Below, one piece after another: positions 8,248-16,338 of a stretch of 64,000 nt of DNA (within the stretch, counting starts at the first letter, position 1; each line of letters begins with the position of its first letter). The notes below the pieces were generated by a model, which saw nothing but the letters and a program-made list of their open reading frames with translations, did not search any database and had not been told where the DNA came from. Both the position numbers and the translations under genes were made by a program. Source of the stretch: Aliiroseovarius halocynthiae (lineage in GTDB: Bacteria > Pseudomonadota > Alphaproteobacteria > Rhodobacterales > Rhodobacteraceae); NCBI RefSeq assembly GCF_007004645.1, contig NZ_ML660020.1, forward strand, positions 1-64,000, in the 5' to 3' direction.

Positions 8248-9070
8248 TCTTCGGACAGACACACCGCCCCTGACTTTAGGGGCGGTTCAGACCGGGGCGC
8301 CAGCAAGCGCCCCGGTTTCGCATGGCTTGCCAGACCACGATGTCAGCGCCGAGGGGCTAACCAAATCATTTGGCAAGACACAGATTTTCTCGGACGTTAA
8401 CTTTCGCCTGGTTCGCGGCGAAGCGGTTGCGCTGGTCGGTGCAAATGGCACGGGAAAGTCCACGCTTCTGCGCTGTATCTTGGGGCTGATCCCAATTGAT
8501 GGCGGCACAGTGGAACTGCTGGGCCAAGATGTGAGCGCCGCAAAGGCATCGCAAATGCGTCAACTGCGGTCAAAGACGGGGCTGGTGGCGCAGAAACACA
8601 ACCTGGTGCCGCGGCTGACTGTTTTGTCCAATGTCTTGCACGGCCTGCTGGGCCAACAGAGCGGCCCGCGATACTGGTCACAAAGCTTCGCACCGCAAGC
8701 AGCCCGAGATGCCGCCTTGGCTGCATTGGACAAAGTGGGGCTTGCGCATTTGGCGGGTCGCCGTGCTGATCGATTGTCGGGCGGCCAGTCCCAACGCGTG
8801 GCCATTGCCCGCGCTTTGATCGCGCAACCAAAGCTATTGATTGCAGACGAACCCTGCGCCTCGCTTGACCCGTCCGCCGGTGAAGAAATCATGTCCATGT
8901 TCTTTGACCTTGTACGCAGCGAAGGCGTCACCGTGGTCTTCACGTCCCATCATATCGAGCACGCTTTGACCTATGGCGATCGCGTTCTGGGCTTGGCCGA
9001 AGGCAAGCTTAAACTCGACGCGACAGCGAACTCACTGGCGCCCAGCGACCTAAGAGGTCTTTATGACTGA
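8240..9070 (+). CDS. phnC: Phosphonate-type ABC transporter ATP-binding protein, second PhnC
   Basis: A complete ABC ATPase: Walker A G-A-N-G-T-G-K-S-T (67-75), signature LSGGQ (179-183), Walker B LLIADEP (199-205) and the switch histidine in TSHHIEHA. It would energise uptake with the PhnD and PhnE neighbours. The start is uncertain. GTG 8240 overlaps the phnD stop by 8 nt, as phnE overlaps this gene. But the first ~30 residues (T-P-P-L-T-L-G-A-V-Q-T-G-A-P-A-S-A) merely translate two GC hairpins and look non-protein-like. An in-frame TTG at 8327 would start right before the conserved domain but has no ribosome-binding site. Confidence 0.85.
   Translation: MSDLRTDTPPLTLGAVQTGAPASAPVSHGLPDHDVSAEGLTKSFGKTQIFSDVNFRLVRGEAVALVGANGTGKSTLLRCILGLIPIDGGTVELLGQDVSAAKASQMRQLRSKTGLVAQKHNLVPRLTVLSNVLHGLLGQQSGPRYWSQSFAPQAARDAALAALDKVGLAHLAGRRADRLSGGQSQRVAIARALIAQPKLLIADEPCASLDPSAGEEIMSMFFDLVRSEGVTVVFTSHHIEHALTYGDRVLGLAEGKLKLDATANSLAPSDLRGLYD
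8264..8315 (+). promoter_or_regulatory. Two tandem GC hairpins just after the second phnD, candidate attenuator
   Basis: CCGCCCCT-gacttt-AGGGGCGG (8264-8285) and CCGGGGCGC-cagcaa-GCGCCCCGG (8292-8315) are perfect stems of 8 and 9 bp; the second is followed by TTT. Such hairpins after binding-protein genes usually stabilise that transcript and reduce expression of the genes behind it. A similar hairpin follows the other phnD at 17299-17323. Confidence 0.55.
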
Positions 9071-9869
9071 TACATCCCTTCCCGCCCGGTTCGAGCGCCC
9101 ATCGGCGCTTTCCTTTCTGGGCTATGCGGCCGGCATTCTGATCTTTTTCTGGGCTTTGAACGGCGCGGGATTCTCGCTGGAAAAAGTCCTGTCCTCTCCA
9201 CCGCGTTTTGCGGATTTTGCGGCCCGTGCCTTCCCCCCCAACCTTGACCCCAAAGTGCTGGAGCGGTTGGGCTGGAAAATGGTGGAAACCCTACAAATCG
9301 CCTTCGCAGGTGCTGCGATCGGAGTCATCTTGTCGCTGCCCGTGGCCCTGCTGGCAACCCGCGGGCTGATTTTCGGCAGCGTTATCACAACCACAACACG
9401 CACGGTTCTAAGCTTCATCCGCGCGGTGCCCGACATTGCATGGGCATTGGTTTTCGTTGTCGCCGTTGGCCTTGGGCCATTTGCAGGTGTCTTGGCCATC
9501 ACGATTGACACGATTGGATTTTGCGGCCGTTTCTTTGCCGATGACATGGAAGCCGTCGACAAGGGTCCGGCCGAGGGGCTGACCGCGACAGGCGCCCGCC
9601 GCCTTGACATTGCGGCCTGCGCCACCCTGCCCGCCTCGGCACCCGCCTTCGTATCCACATCGCTTTACGCCTTCGAAAAAGCAGTGCGGTCGTCCACGAT
9701 CCTTGGACTGGTTGGCGCAGGCGGCATTGGGATCGAGCTGAAAGTCGGCTTCGACCTGTTTGACTATCCCACCGCCATGACTGTCATTCTTATGATTGCA
9801 GTCGTGGTTATTCTAATCGAAGCGTTCAGCACTTGGGCGCGCAAATCCATCATTGGTGAACAGCGATGA
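9063..9869 (+). CDS. phnE: Phosphonate-type ABC transporter permease, second PhnE
   Basis: The 268-residue inner-membrane permease has about six membrane segments and the binding-protein-dependent transport fold. The stretch R-A-V-P-D-I-A-W-A-L-V-F-V and the EAA-like loop E-G-L-T-A-T-G-A-R-R-L-D are typical of the PhnE family; this loop docks on the ATPase. It overlaps the ATPase gene by 8 nt and the methyltransferase gene by 4 nt (ATGA). A single permease gene implies a homodimeric channel, unlike the two-permease system at 15481-17276. Confidence 0.88.
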   Translation: MTDTSLPARFERPSALSFLGYAAGILIFFWALNGAGFSLEKVLSSPPRFADFAARAFPPNLDPKVLERLGWKMVETLQIAFAGAAIGVILSLPVALLATRGLIFGSVITTTTRTVLSFIRAVPDIAWALVFVVAVGLGPFAGVLAITIDTIGFCGRFFADDMEAVDKGPAEGLTATGARRLDIAACATLPASAPAFVSTSLYAFEKAVRSSTILGLVGAGGIGIELKVGFDLFDYPTAMTVILMIAVVVILIEAFSTWARKSIIGEQR

Positions 9870-10513
9870 AAACAGATACCGCAGATCAGCATTGGAACGA
9901 CCAATGGGCTGGAATTCAACAAGGCAGCAAATGGCTGACCCCGGAAGAGGACGTAAAACGGTGGGCGGCGGGGCTGGAACCCGGCGCACGCATTCTTGAT
10001 CTTGGGGCCGGGGTAGGCCGTCATGCGCTTGCGCTGGCCGCAAACGGCTTTAACGTCACCGCATTGGACGCCGCGAAAGATGGCATTGCAGCGATTGATG
10101 CGGCGGATATGGGCGTGACCACCACGCTGGGCCGCATGGATGAATTGCCCTTTGGCGATCAAAGCTTTGATCATGTTCTAAGCTGGAATGTGATCTATCA
10201 CGGCGACGAAAACATCTTGCTTAATACAATCGCCGAAATTCGCCGCGTCCTAAGACCAGGCGGCACCTATTTGGGTACGATGCTGTCGAAGCGTCGCCTT
10301 CCATACGAACGTGACAAATATGAAGGCCGCGAGATCAGCCGTAACGCGTGGGTCTTTGACGCACCGGGAACGGACAAGACCCACCCACATTACTTCTGCA
10401 ACGCGGCCGAATTGCTTGCGCTATTCTCGGGCTTTGAAACACGCTGGCTGGAAGATCGCGAACACGAGAAACCCGGTTCCTACCATTGGCACCTGATCAT
10501 GGAACGACTGTAA
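9866..10513 (+). CDS. Class I SAM-dependent methyltransferase in the phosphonate operon
   Basis: The 215-residue protein has a Methyltransf_11-type Rossmann fold. Motif I is I43-L-D-L-G-A-G-V-G-R-H-A-L, an acidic residue follows at L-D-A-A (about 66), then M-D-E-L-P-F-G-D-Q-S-F-D-H-V and V-L-R-P-G-G. The middle region resembles TehB-like and ubiquinone/menaquinone-type methyltransferases, but substrate residues are not diagnostic. It starts within the phnE stop codon (ATGA) and ends 4 nt before phnM, so it is expressed with them. Methyltransferases are not part of the known C-P lyase pathway; its acceptor may be the imported compound or a breakdown product. That role is inference. Confidence 0.82.
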   Translation: MKTDTADQHWNDQWAGIQQGSKWLTPEEDVKRWAAGLEPGARILDLGAGVGRHALALAANGFNVTALDAAKDGIAAIDAADMGVTTTLGRMDELPFGDQSFDHVLSWNVIYHGDENILLNTIAEIRRVLRPGGTYLGTMLSKRRLPYERDKYEGREISRNAWVFDAPGTDKTHPHYFCNAAELLALFSGFETRWLEDREHEKPGSYHWHLIMERL

Positions 10514-10517
10514 GACT

Positions 10518-11729
10518 ATGACGATTTTTACTTTTGAAGGTGGCTCGGTCTATCTGCCGGGCCACATCGCCAAGACCAACGTCACGGTGGAAGACGGACA
10601 CATCGTTGACATCGGCGGCACCGCCCAAGGCGACATCATCGACGCGCGCGGCAAGATCATTGCCCCTGCCCTGATTGATGTCCACGGCGACGCGTTTGAG
10701 CGACAGCTGATGCCACGCCCGGGCGTCTTCTTTCCCACGGATGCTGCCGTGATTGATACGGATCGGCAACTGGCCGCCAACGGGATCGCCACCGCATATC
10801 ACGCCATCACGCTGGGCTGGGAACCGGGCCTGCGCGATGTATCGCGCGGCAAAGAACTGATGGTCGCACTGCAGACGCTTGCCCCACGCTTGCTGGTTGA
10901 AAATCGTGTGCAGCTCAGGTGGGAGACCTTCGCCTTCGAGGCGTTGGACGTCATCACCTGGGCGCTTAAATCCCCGCTGACACCATCCATCGCATTTAAT
11001 GACCATACATCGATGACCATGCGTGCTTATGACGTGCCTATTCAGGATCGCGCGTTCGAGCTGTCCCCGGATTTCTCGATCGCATCTTTGGATGATGAGC
11101 GGATGAAATCGCGCACCGCATCCAAAGCCAAACGCGCCGGGCTGGGCGAAGATGACTACATCGCCTTGTTGGGGAAGGTCTGGGACCGTCGAAGTGATGT
11201 GCCTTCGATGATCGCAGATGTCGCCGAACTAGGGCGTCTGGCTGGTGCTCCGATGCTGTCGCATGACGACACACGCGCAGAAACCCGAAGCTATTTCCGC
11301 GATCTAGGCGCAAATGTCGCTGAGTTTCCGATGGTCATTGAAGCGGCCAAGGCGGCGCGAATGGCGGGTGATCCGATCATCTTCGGCTCTCCTAACGCGG
11401 CACGCGGAGGCAGCCATATCGGGTCTCTTGGGGCCGGAGACATGGTCGAAGCCGGGCTTTGTGATGCGCTGGCGTCCGACTATTTCTATCCAGCGATGCT
11501 GTCCGCTGTGGCCCGTCTTGATGCCGAAAAACGCGCAGATCGCAGCGCCTTGTGGAGCCTCGTGTCATCCGGCCCGGCCAAAGCCATGAAGCTTGATGAT
11601 CGCGGCGATATCGAGGTCGGAAAACGGGCGGATCTTGTCATGGTGGATTGGCCAGAAGGCCAAGCCCCCTCGGTTCTGGGGACATGGGTTGCAGGTCGCT
11701 GCGCATACCGGGGTCATCCTACCGGATGA
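10518..11729 (+). CDS. phnM: Second PhnM-like amidohydrolase (ribose 1-methylphosphonate 5-triphosphate diphosphatase family)
   Basis: The 403-residue protein is an amidohydrolase of the PhnM family. Metal-binding motifs are in place: D54-V-H-G-D58, N161-D-H163, S248-H-D-D-T252 and S320-D-Y322. PhnM removes pyrophosphate from alpha-D-ribose 1-methylphosphonate 5-triphosphate before C-P cleavage. It is a diverged paralogue of the canonical copy at 19218-20402. A pathway needs only one PhnM, so this copy may act on another substrate, or serve under other conditions. It follows the methyltransferase by 4 nt and shares ATGA with the MFS gene. The family is sure; the substrate is not. Confidence 0.85.
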   Translation: MTIFTFEGGSVYLPGHIAKTNVTVEDGHIVDIGGTAQGDIIDARGKIIAPALIDVHGDAFERQLMPRPGVFFPTDAAVIDTDRQLAANGIATAYHAITLGWEPGLRDVSRGKELMVALQTLAPRLLVENRVQLRWETFAFEALDVITWALKSPLTPSIAFNDHTSMTMRAYDVPIQDRAFELSPDFSIASLDDERMKSRTASKAKRAGLGEDDYIALLGKVWDRRSDVPSMIADVAELGRLAGAPMLSHDDTRAETRSYFRDLGANVAEFPMVIEAAKAARMAGDPIIFGSPNAARGGSHIGSLGAGDMVEAGLCDALASDYFYPAMLSAVARLDAEKRADRSALWSLVSSGPAKAMKLDDRGDIEVGKRADLVMVDWPEGQAPSVLGTWVAGRCAYRGHPTG

Positions 11730-12943
11730 TCAACTTGCACCGCGACTACCTGCCCGCAATCGCGTTGGGAATCACCCAGATCATGGGCTATGGCACGCTT
11801 ATGTACGCCTATGCGGTGCTTTTGCCGCATATGGCAGACGATTTGGGGCTATCTTTGTCATCAGCCTTCGGCATCCTGTCCTTGGGCTTGTTTTTCGGCG
11901 GGGCCGTCGCACCCGTATCCGGCGCATTGGTCGATCGCTTTGGCGGAAGATGGGTGATGACAACCGGGTCGGCCCTTGCGGGTATCTCGGTGATGTCACT
12001 TGGTTTTGTGCAGAACACATATGGCCTGTTTGCCGCCATACTGTGCGCTGAAGCAGCTGGCATGATGGTGCTGTACAACGTTGCCTTCGCAAGCGTTGCA
12101 CGGCTGGACCTTCGCGTTCCCACGAAGAAATCCATATCCGTCATCACCCTGTTTGGCGGCGTTGCCTCGACCATTTTCTGGCCGATAACGCTTTGGCTTT
12201 ACAATTGGCAGGGCTGGCAGGCCACGTGGTTCATTCTTGGGATGGCATACGTGCTGGTCTGCGTTCCCTTGCACTTCTTCACCCTCGCGCGTCCAATGAC
12301 AGACGCGGGGACGACCAATCAGGCAGAGCTGGCGGATTGGCCCGAGCTGACGGGCCAAGACCGCAAACGTGGAATGATATGGATGCTCGTGTCCTTCATC
12401 TTTTCAGGCTATCTGATGGGCGCGGTCATGACCCTGTGGGTAACAAACGTGCAAGATCTTGGCCACACGGCCGCCATGGCCGCCTTCGCGGGGGCCGTCA
12501 TTGGCCCGTTCAAGACAGTCGGCCGTTTTTTCGAGATGCTGGTCAGCCGCAATATGTATCCGCTTGTGACCTACGGCCTTAGCCTTGCACTTGTGAGCGC
12601 AGGGTTCGTCACCATACTGACCGTTGGTTTCACGTTGCCCGGACTGTTCATCGCGGCAGCATTATACGGCATGGGCGACGGTATCAAAACCATCGCACGT
12701 GGCACGCTGCCGCTCGCTCTGTTTGGTGCTAAAGGCTATGGTGCGCGACTGGGGTGGATCTCGGTCGTCACAATGGGTTTGAACGCCTCGGCCCCATTTG
12801 TATTTGCGTGGACGACCCAGACCTTCGGGGGCTGGTGGTCGTTTGCAGCGATGGCCGCTTGCATCGCCGTTGCCGTCGCAACCTTCCTTTTGATCCCCGA
12901 CCCAAGACAACCCAATCGGACATTATCCCATGCTTCCACTTAA
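11726..12943 (+). CDS. MFS transporter in the second phosphonate operon
   Basis: The 405-residue membrane protein has about twelve helices in two halves and an MFS-type cytoplasmic loop (G-A-L-V-D-R-F-G-G-R-W after helix 2). It starts at an ATGA overlap with phnM and overlaps the TIM-barrel gene by 14 nt. A longer upstream frame exists but would run into phnM. The direction of transport is not evident: it could export a by-product or import an organic moiety. MFS carriers are not usual members of phn operons, and the substrate is unknown. Confidence 0.85.
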   Translation: MINLHRDYLPAIALGITQIMGYGTLMYAYAVLLPHMADDLGLSLSSAFGILSLGLFFGGAVAPVSGALVDRFGGRWVMTTGSALAGISVMSLGFVQNTYGLFAAILCAEAAGMMVLYNVAFASVARLDLRVPTKKSISVITLFGGVASTIFWPITLWLYNWQGWQATWFILGMAYVLVCVPLHFFTLARPMTDAGTTNQAELADWPELTGQDRKRGMIWMLVSFIFSGYLMGAVMTLWVTNVQDLGHTAAMAAFAGAVIGPFKTVGRFFEMLVSRNMYPLVTYGLSLALVSAGFVTILTVGFTLPGLFIAAALYGMGDGIKTIARGTLPLALFGAKGYGARLGWISVVTMGLNASAPFVFAWTTQTFGGWWSFAAMAACIAVAVATFLLIPDPRQPNRTLSHAST

Positions 12944-13745
12944 AATTGGCGCCTGCCTGAAATCCTCGGAAATTGCAGATCACTACGATTGGCTGTTCGA
13001 CGATGAACGCGATATCGAGCTACAGGATTTCGGCAGCTATGCCGCGCTAAATCACGAGTTTGCAGACCGCATCGCAACCGCCACATCGGCATTGAATGGC
13101 TTCAACGGCCGCCTAGGGATTCACGGACCCTATGAGGGGTTGGATATGGACAACAAGGATCCAGAACTCCGCCCGATCATCACCGCGCGCTTCCTGAAGG
13201 CGCTTGAGGCAGCCGACCGCATCGGGGCACGTCAAATGGTCCTGCATTCGCCCTACACCCGCTGGTATCAATGGAACCGTCTTGCCAAGCCAAACTACTG
13301 GGAAACAAAGTTGGCCCGTGTTCACGATGTCATGACCCCTGTTGTGAAGACTGCCGAGGATTATGGCATCACCCTGGCGATTGAAAACATTCTGGACGTC
13401 GCCCCGGAAAACCGCCGCGCCATGGTGGATAGCTTCGGGTCTGACGCAATCGCGCTGTCCATCGACACCGGTCACGCCCATCTTGCACGCCGCATGTCAG
13501 GTGCGCCGCCCGTAGACTTTTTCGTGCGCGATGCAGGCGATCAACTGCGCCATGTGCATGTGCAAGATCTGGATGGCCATGCAGACCGCCACTGGGCGCC
13601 CGGAGAAGGTGAAATTCACTGGCCCGAGGTGTTCCGGGCACTTGGCGACTGCACCTCTCAACCGCATCTGGTGCTGGAACTGCGTCGCAAGACGGACATT
13701 CCCAAAGGGTTCGAGTATCTCAAGTCGCTTGGGCTTGTCTGCTAG
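12930..13745 (+). CDS. Xylose isomerase-like TIM-barrel protein (AP endonuclease 2 family)
   Basis: The 271-residue protein matches the sugar-phosphate isomerase/epimerase-like family. Candidate metal ligands sit at barrel strand ends: H in G-I-H-G-P-Y, H in L-H-S-P-Y-T, E in A-I-E-N-I-L, D and H in S-I-D-T-G-H-A-H, H in H-V-H-V-Q-D, and E in V-L-E-L-R. This is a full set for a divalent metal site. The family includes isomerases, epimerases, dehydratases and endonucleases. As last gene of the operon it may process a sugar phosphate from the imported compound; it might replace PhnP, which is missing here. Both ideas are inference. Confidence 0.8.
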   Translation: MLPLKIGACLKSSEIADHYDWLFDDERDIELQDFGSYAALNHEFADRIATATSALNGFNGRLGIHGPYEGLDMDNKDPELRPIITARFLKALEAADRIGARQMVLHSPYTRWYQWNRLAKPNYWETKLARVHDVMTPVVKTAEDYGITLAIENILDVAPENRRAMVDSFGSDAIALSIDTGHAHLARRMSGAPPVDFFVRDAGDQLRHVHVQDLDGHADRHWAPGEGEIHWPEVFRALGDCTSQPHLVLELRRKTDIPKGFEYLKSLGLVC

Positions 13746-13748
13746 ATC

Positions 13749-14831
13749 CTACGGATCAAGAGCCGGGCGTGTCTTGGTCAGCAGCCCGGCAATCCACGCA
13801 AGAAGGCTGCCGGCGATGGACAAAAGCAAGATCACGCGGAACAGGTGGTGGGTCGCAATAAAGGCAACATCCGCCCCCATGGAAAGCGAGACCAAGCTCA
13901 TTTCGGTCAAGCCGCCAGGCGCATAGGCAAGCAAGATCTGCTCGGGTGTTTGTTGCAAAACACCATGCAATGCCTGCGCCAGGCCAATTGCGATGGCCAG
14001 CATCATGACGGTCGCAACGGCACTTAACCCGAAGGCTTTAAGAACAAATCGCGGGGCGACTCCGACAAATCGGCCTCCGACGATGGATCCCAGCAACACC
14101 TGAGCACAAATAATAAGCCAAACCGGTGGGCTGCCGGTGGTCCAGCCCAACATATGAACGGCAGCGCTAAGCACCATTGGACCAAGAAAGGTAGGCGCCG
14201 GAAGGGACAGGCCCAGGCCCGCGATACTGCCGATCACGCCACAGGCAAACAATATCGCCAAATCCGTCAGTGTGCTGTGTCCTTTGCCCAACGGGGCGAC
14301 CCCGGAAACATCATGCCCCAACACCACGCGGAACCAAAATGCAATCATCGCAATCACAAGAACGATCCGGGCCGCATGTATCAATACGATGGTGCGTTCG
14401 TCCCCGCCATAGCGCTTGCCGATCTCCATCATCTCGACCACGCCGCCCGGCATGGCTGAGAAAAGCGCCGTCACCGGGCGCATTTGGCCAGCTTTCACAT
14501 AGAAAAGCCCGACAACAGACGCCTGAAGCGCCACGCAAATCGACAGAAACATCAAAGAGAGCGACCATTGCGGGATATGGTCAAAAGTCTGGGTCGTGAA
14601 GCCAGATCCCAGCATCACACCGATTACGGCAACGGTATAAGGGCGAAGCTTTTCAGGGGCTTGAACAGGCACCTTCAGCATGGCGGCGACAAGCGTAAAA
14701 GCCATGGCACCCAGCATCCAGGGCAGTGGCAGGTTCAACACCGCAAAAACGGCACCTCCGACTGCGGCCAGCAGGCAGGTCAAAGCCTGACTTTTCGGAA
14801 CCATCCGAATACTTTTACCTACAATCGACAC
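13749..14831 (-). CDS. AbrB-family (membrane AbrB duplication) transporter-like protein
   Basis: This 360-residue protein is very hydrophobic with two related halves, each starting with a P-(L/A)-P-x-(M/F)-L-G-(A/P)-M block (LPLPWMLGAM; LPAPTFLGPM). That is the signature of the membrane AbrB duplication family, annotated variously as ammonia monooxygenase-like or AbrB regulators despite being membrane proteins. Function is not established. A GTG start is chosen because AAGGGG precedes it; an ATG lies nine codons later. It follows the hexapeptide transferase by 26 nt on the same strand and so is probably cotranscribed with the phosphonate transporter genes. It converges with the TIM-barrel gene. 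Confidence 0.8.
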   Translation of the reverse strand: MSIVGKSIRMVPKSQALTCLLAAVGGAVFAVLNLPLPWMLGAMAFTLVAAMLKVPVQAPEKLRPYTVAVIGVMLGSGFTTQTFDHIPQWSLSLMFLSICVALQASVVGLFYVKAGQMRPVTALFSAMPGGVVEMMEIGKRYGGDERTIVLIHAARIVLVIAMIAFWFRVVLGHDVSGVAPLGKGHSTLTDLAILFACGVIGSIAGLGLSLPAPTFLGPMVLSAAVHMLGWTTGSPPVWLIICAQVLLGSIVGGRFVGVAPRFVLKAFGLSAVATVMMLAIAIGLAQALHGVLQQTPEQILLAYAPGGLTEMSLVSLSMGADVAFIATHHLFRVILLLSIAGSLLAWIAGLLTKTRPALDP

Positions 14832-14857
14832 ACCGCCCCTTCTTCGCAGAATTCACC

Positions 14858-15484
14858 CTATCGATACTTCTCGATGAATTCATCAATGCCGAGCGCCCGG
14901 ATATCCGGCAATGCCGCTTTGTAAACGTCACGGTCCCAATCCCAAACGGCAATCGCCTGTAAGGCTTCGGCTTGCTGATCCGAGAACCTTGGCTTGATCG
15001 GTTTGGCGGGCACCCCGCCAACAACCGTATACGGATCGACATCTTTGGTGACAACAGCCCCTGCCCCGATGACAGCGCCATTGCCAATGGTTACGCCCGC
15101 GGTGACCGTGACGCCGTGGCCGATCCACACGTCATGGCCAATCGTAACCCAGTTCTCTTTACGCCATTCAAAGAAGTCATGATCGTCCTCGCCCAACCCG
15201 TAAGCCTCGGCGCGATACACCGAATGGTGCTGTAGCGCGCGCCATGTCGGATGATTGCCCGGATTGATCCGGGTGGAATTTGCGATCGAGCAGAATTTGC
15301 CAATCGTGGTCCAAACCACATGGCAGTTTTGCGTGATGTAGGAATAATCCCCCATCTGCGCGGCCTTCATCGTCGTGCCTTTGCCCACCTCGGTCCAAGC
15401 ACCCAATTCGCAATCTGTGACCGTCGCCTCGGGGTGAATGGTCGGCGTTTCCGAAAGACGGTTTTTCGATCCTGCACCGCTCAT
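14858..15484 (-). CDS. Hexapeptide-repeat acetyltransferase associated with phosphonate metabolism
   Basis: The 208-residue protein has left-handed beta-helix repeats: P-T-I-H-P-E-A-T-V, then [20 protein letters not shown], and [19 protein letters not shown], with the G-V-P-A-K exit motif. This corresponds to the 'phosphonate metabolism, transferase hexapeptide' family near C-P lyase genes, which is unrelated to the GNAT enzyme PhnO. It likely acetylates an aminophosphonate or a pathway intermediate. It starts within the stop of the permease gene (ATGA at 15484). A longer frame upstream is inside that permease and was rejected. Confidence 0.85.
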   Translation of the reverse strand: MSGAGSKNRLSETPTIHPEATVTDCELGAWTEVGKGTTMKAAQMGDYSYITQNCHVVWTTIGKFCSIANSTRINPGNHPTWRALQHHSVYRAEAYGLGEDDHDFFEWRKENWVTIGHDVWIGHGVTVTAGVTIGNGAVIGAGAVVTKDVDPYTVVGGVPAKPIKPRFSDQQAEALQAIAVWDWDRDVYKAALPDIRALGIDEFIEKYR

Positions 15485-16338
15485 TTCGCGCCATCCCATT
15501 TGCCGATGATACGCTGGCGTATCAGTCCGGACAGATAGTCGATCGCATAGACCATGGCGATGATCAGGAAGATGATCGACCATGCCTCTTCCCATTTATA
15601 GGCCGAGATCCGGTCCGACAGCAGAAACCCGATACCGCCTGCGCCAACAATCCCAAGAATTGTGCCCGACCGCACGTTGCTTTCAAAGTTGTACAACAGG
15701 ATCGACAGGATCACCGGGTTCACCTGCGGCGCAATTCCGAAACGGATTTGCTGCAAACGCGATCCCCCAGATGCCTTCACACCTTCAACCGGCTTATTGG
15801 ATGTGTTTTCAATCGCTTCCGAAAAGAGCTTCGCGAACGTCCCAATCTCGGAGACGGCGATTGCCAGAATGCCAGGCAGCGGGCCAAGTCCAAATGCGCG
15901 AATAAAGATCAGCGCAAGGATCAGCGTCTCAAACGCGCGGATGACATCATAGCCACGGCGCGCGGATTGGCGCAAGAAGGTGAAGCGGTTGATATTCTTT
16001 GCCCCCAGCAGGGATACCGGAAAAGCGAAGATTGCGCCCAGCAAGGTCCCCATAAAGGCGATCGCCAGTGTTTCACCCAACCCATTCAGAACTTCAGAAA
16101 AGTCGGCCCAATTGTCCCATACATGCGGCGGAAACATAAAGCTTAGGACATTGCCCAAACGCCCCATGCCTTCCCAAATACGCATGGGGCTGAAGTCAAA
16201 CGCCCATAGGCAATAGCAAAACAGTCCAATGAACCCGATCCAAAGCGCAGCGCGGCGCATGCGCACGGTCAGCGGGGCTTGGAATGCCAAAGGCACACGC
16301 GCTTTGGCTGCGTTAATGTCGGTGTGGCTCAGGCTCAT
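15481..16338 (-). CDS. phnE: Phosphonate ABC transporter permease PhnE (second of pair)
   Basis: The 285-residue inner-membrane permease has six likely helices and the EAA-type loop [17 protein letters not shown], followed by the PhnE-typical [16 protein letters not shown]. It overlaps the preceding permease by 4 nt and the following transferase by 4 nt. With its partner it should form a heterodimeric channel served by PhnC and PhnD. Paired permeases are common in alphaproteobacterial phn operons. Confidence 0.9.
   Translation of the reverse strand: MSLSHTDINAAKARVPLAFQAPLTVRMRRAALWIGFIGLFCYCLWAFDFSPMRIWEGMGRLGNVLSFMFPPHVWDNWADFSEVLNGLGETLAIAFMGTLLGAIFAFPVSLLGAKNINRFTFLRQSARRGYDVIRAFETLILALIFIRAFGLGPLPGILAIAVSEIGTFAKLFSEAIENTSNKPVEGVKASGGSRLQQIRFGIAPQVNPVILSILLYNFESNVRSGTILGIVGAGGIGFLLSDRISAYKWEEAWSIIFLIIAMVYAIDYLSGLIRQRIIGKWDGAK

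Noticed and set aside
14858-15484. Naming the hexapeptide transferase phnO
   Set aside because: PhnO is a GNAT-type enzyme; this protein is a left-handed beta-helix transferase.
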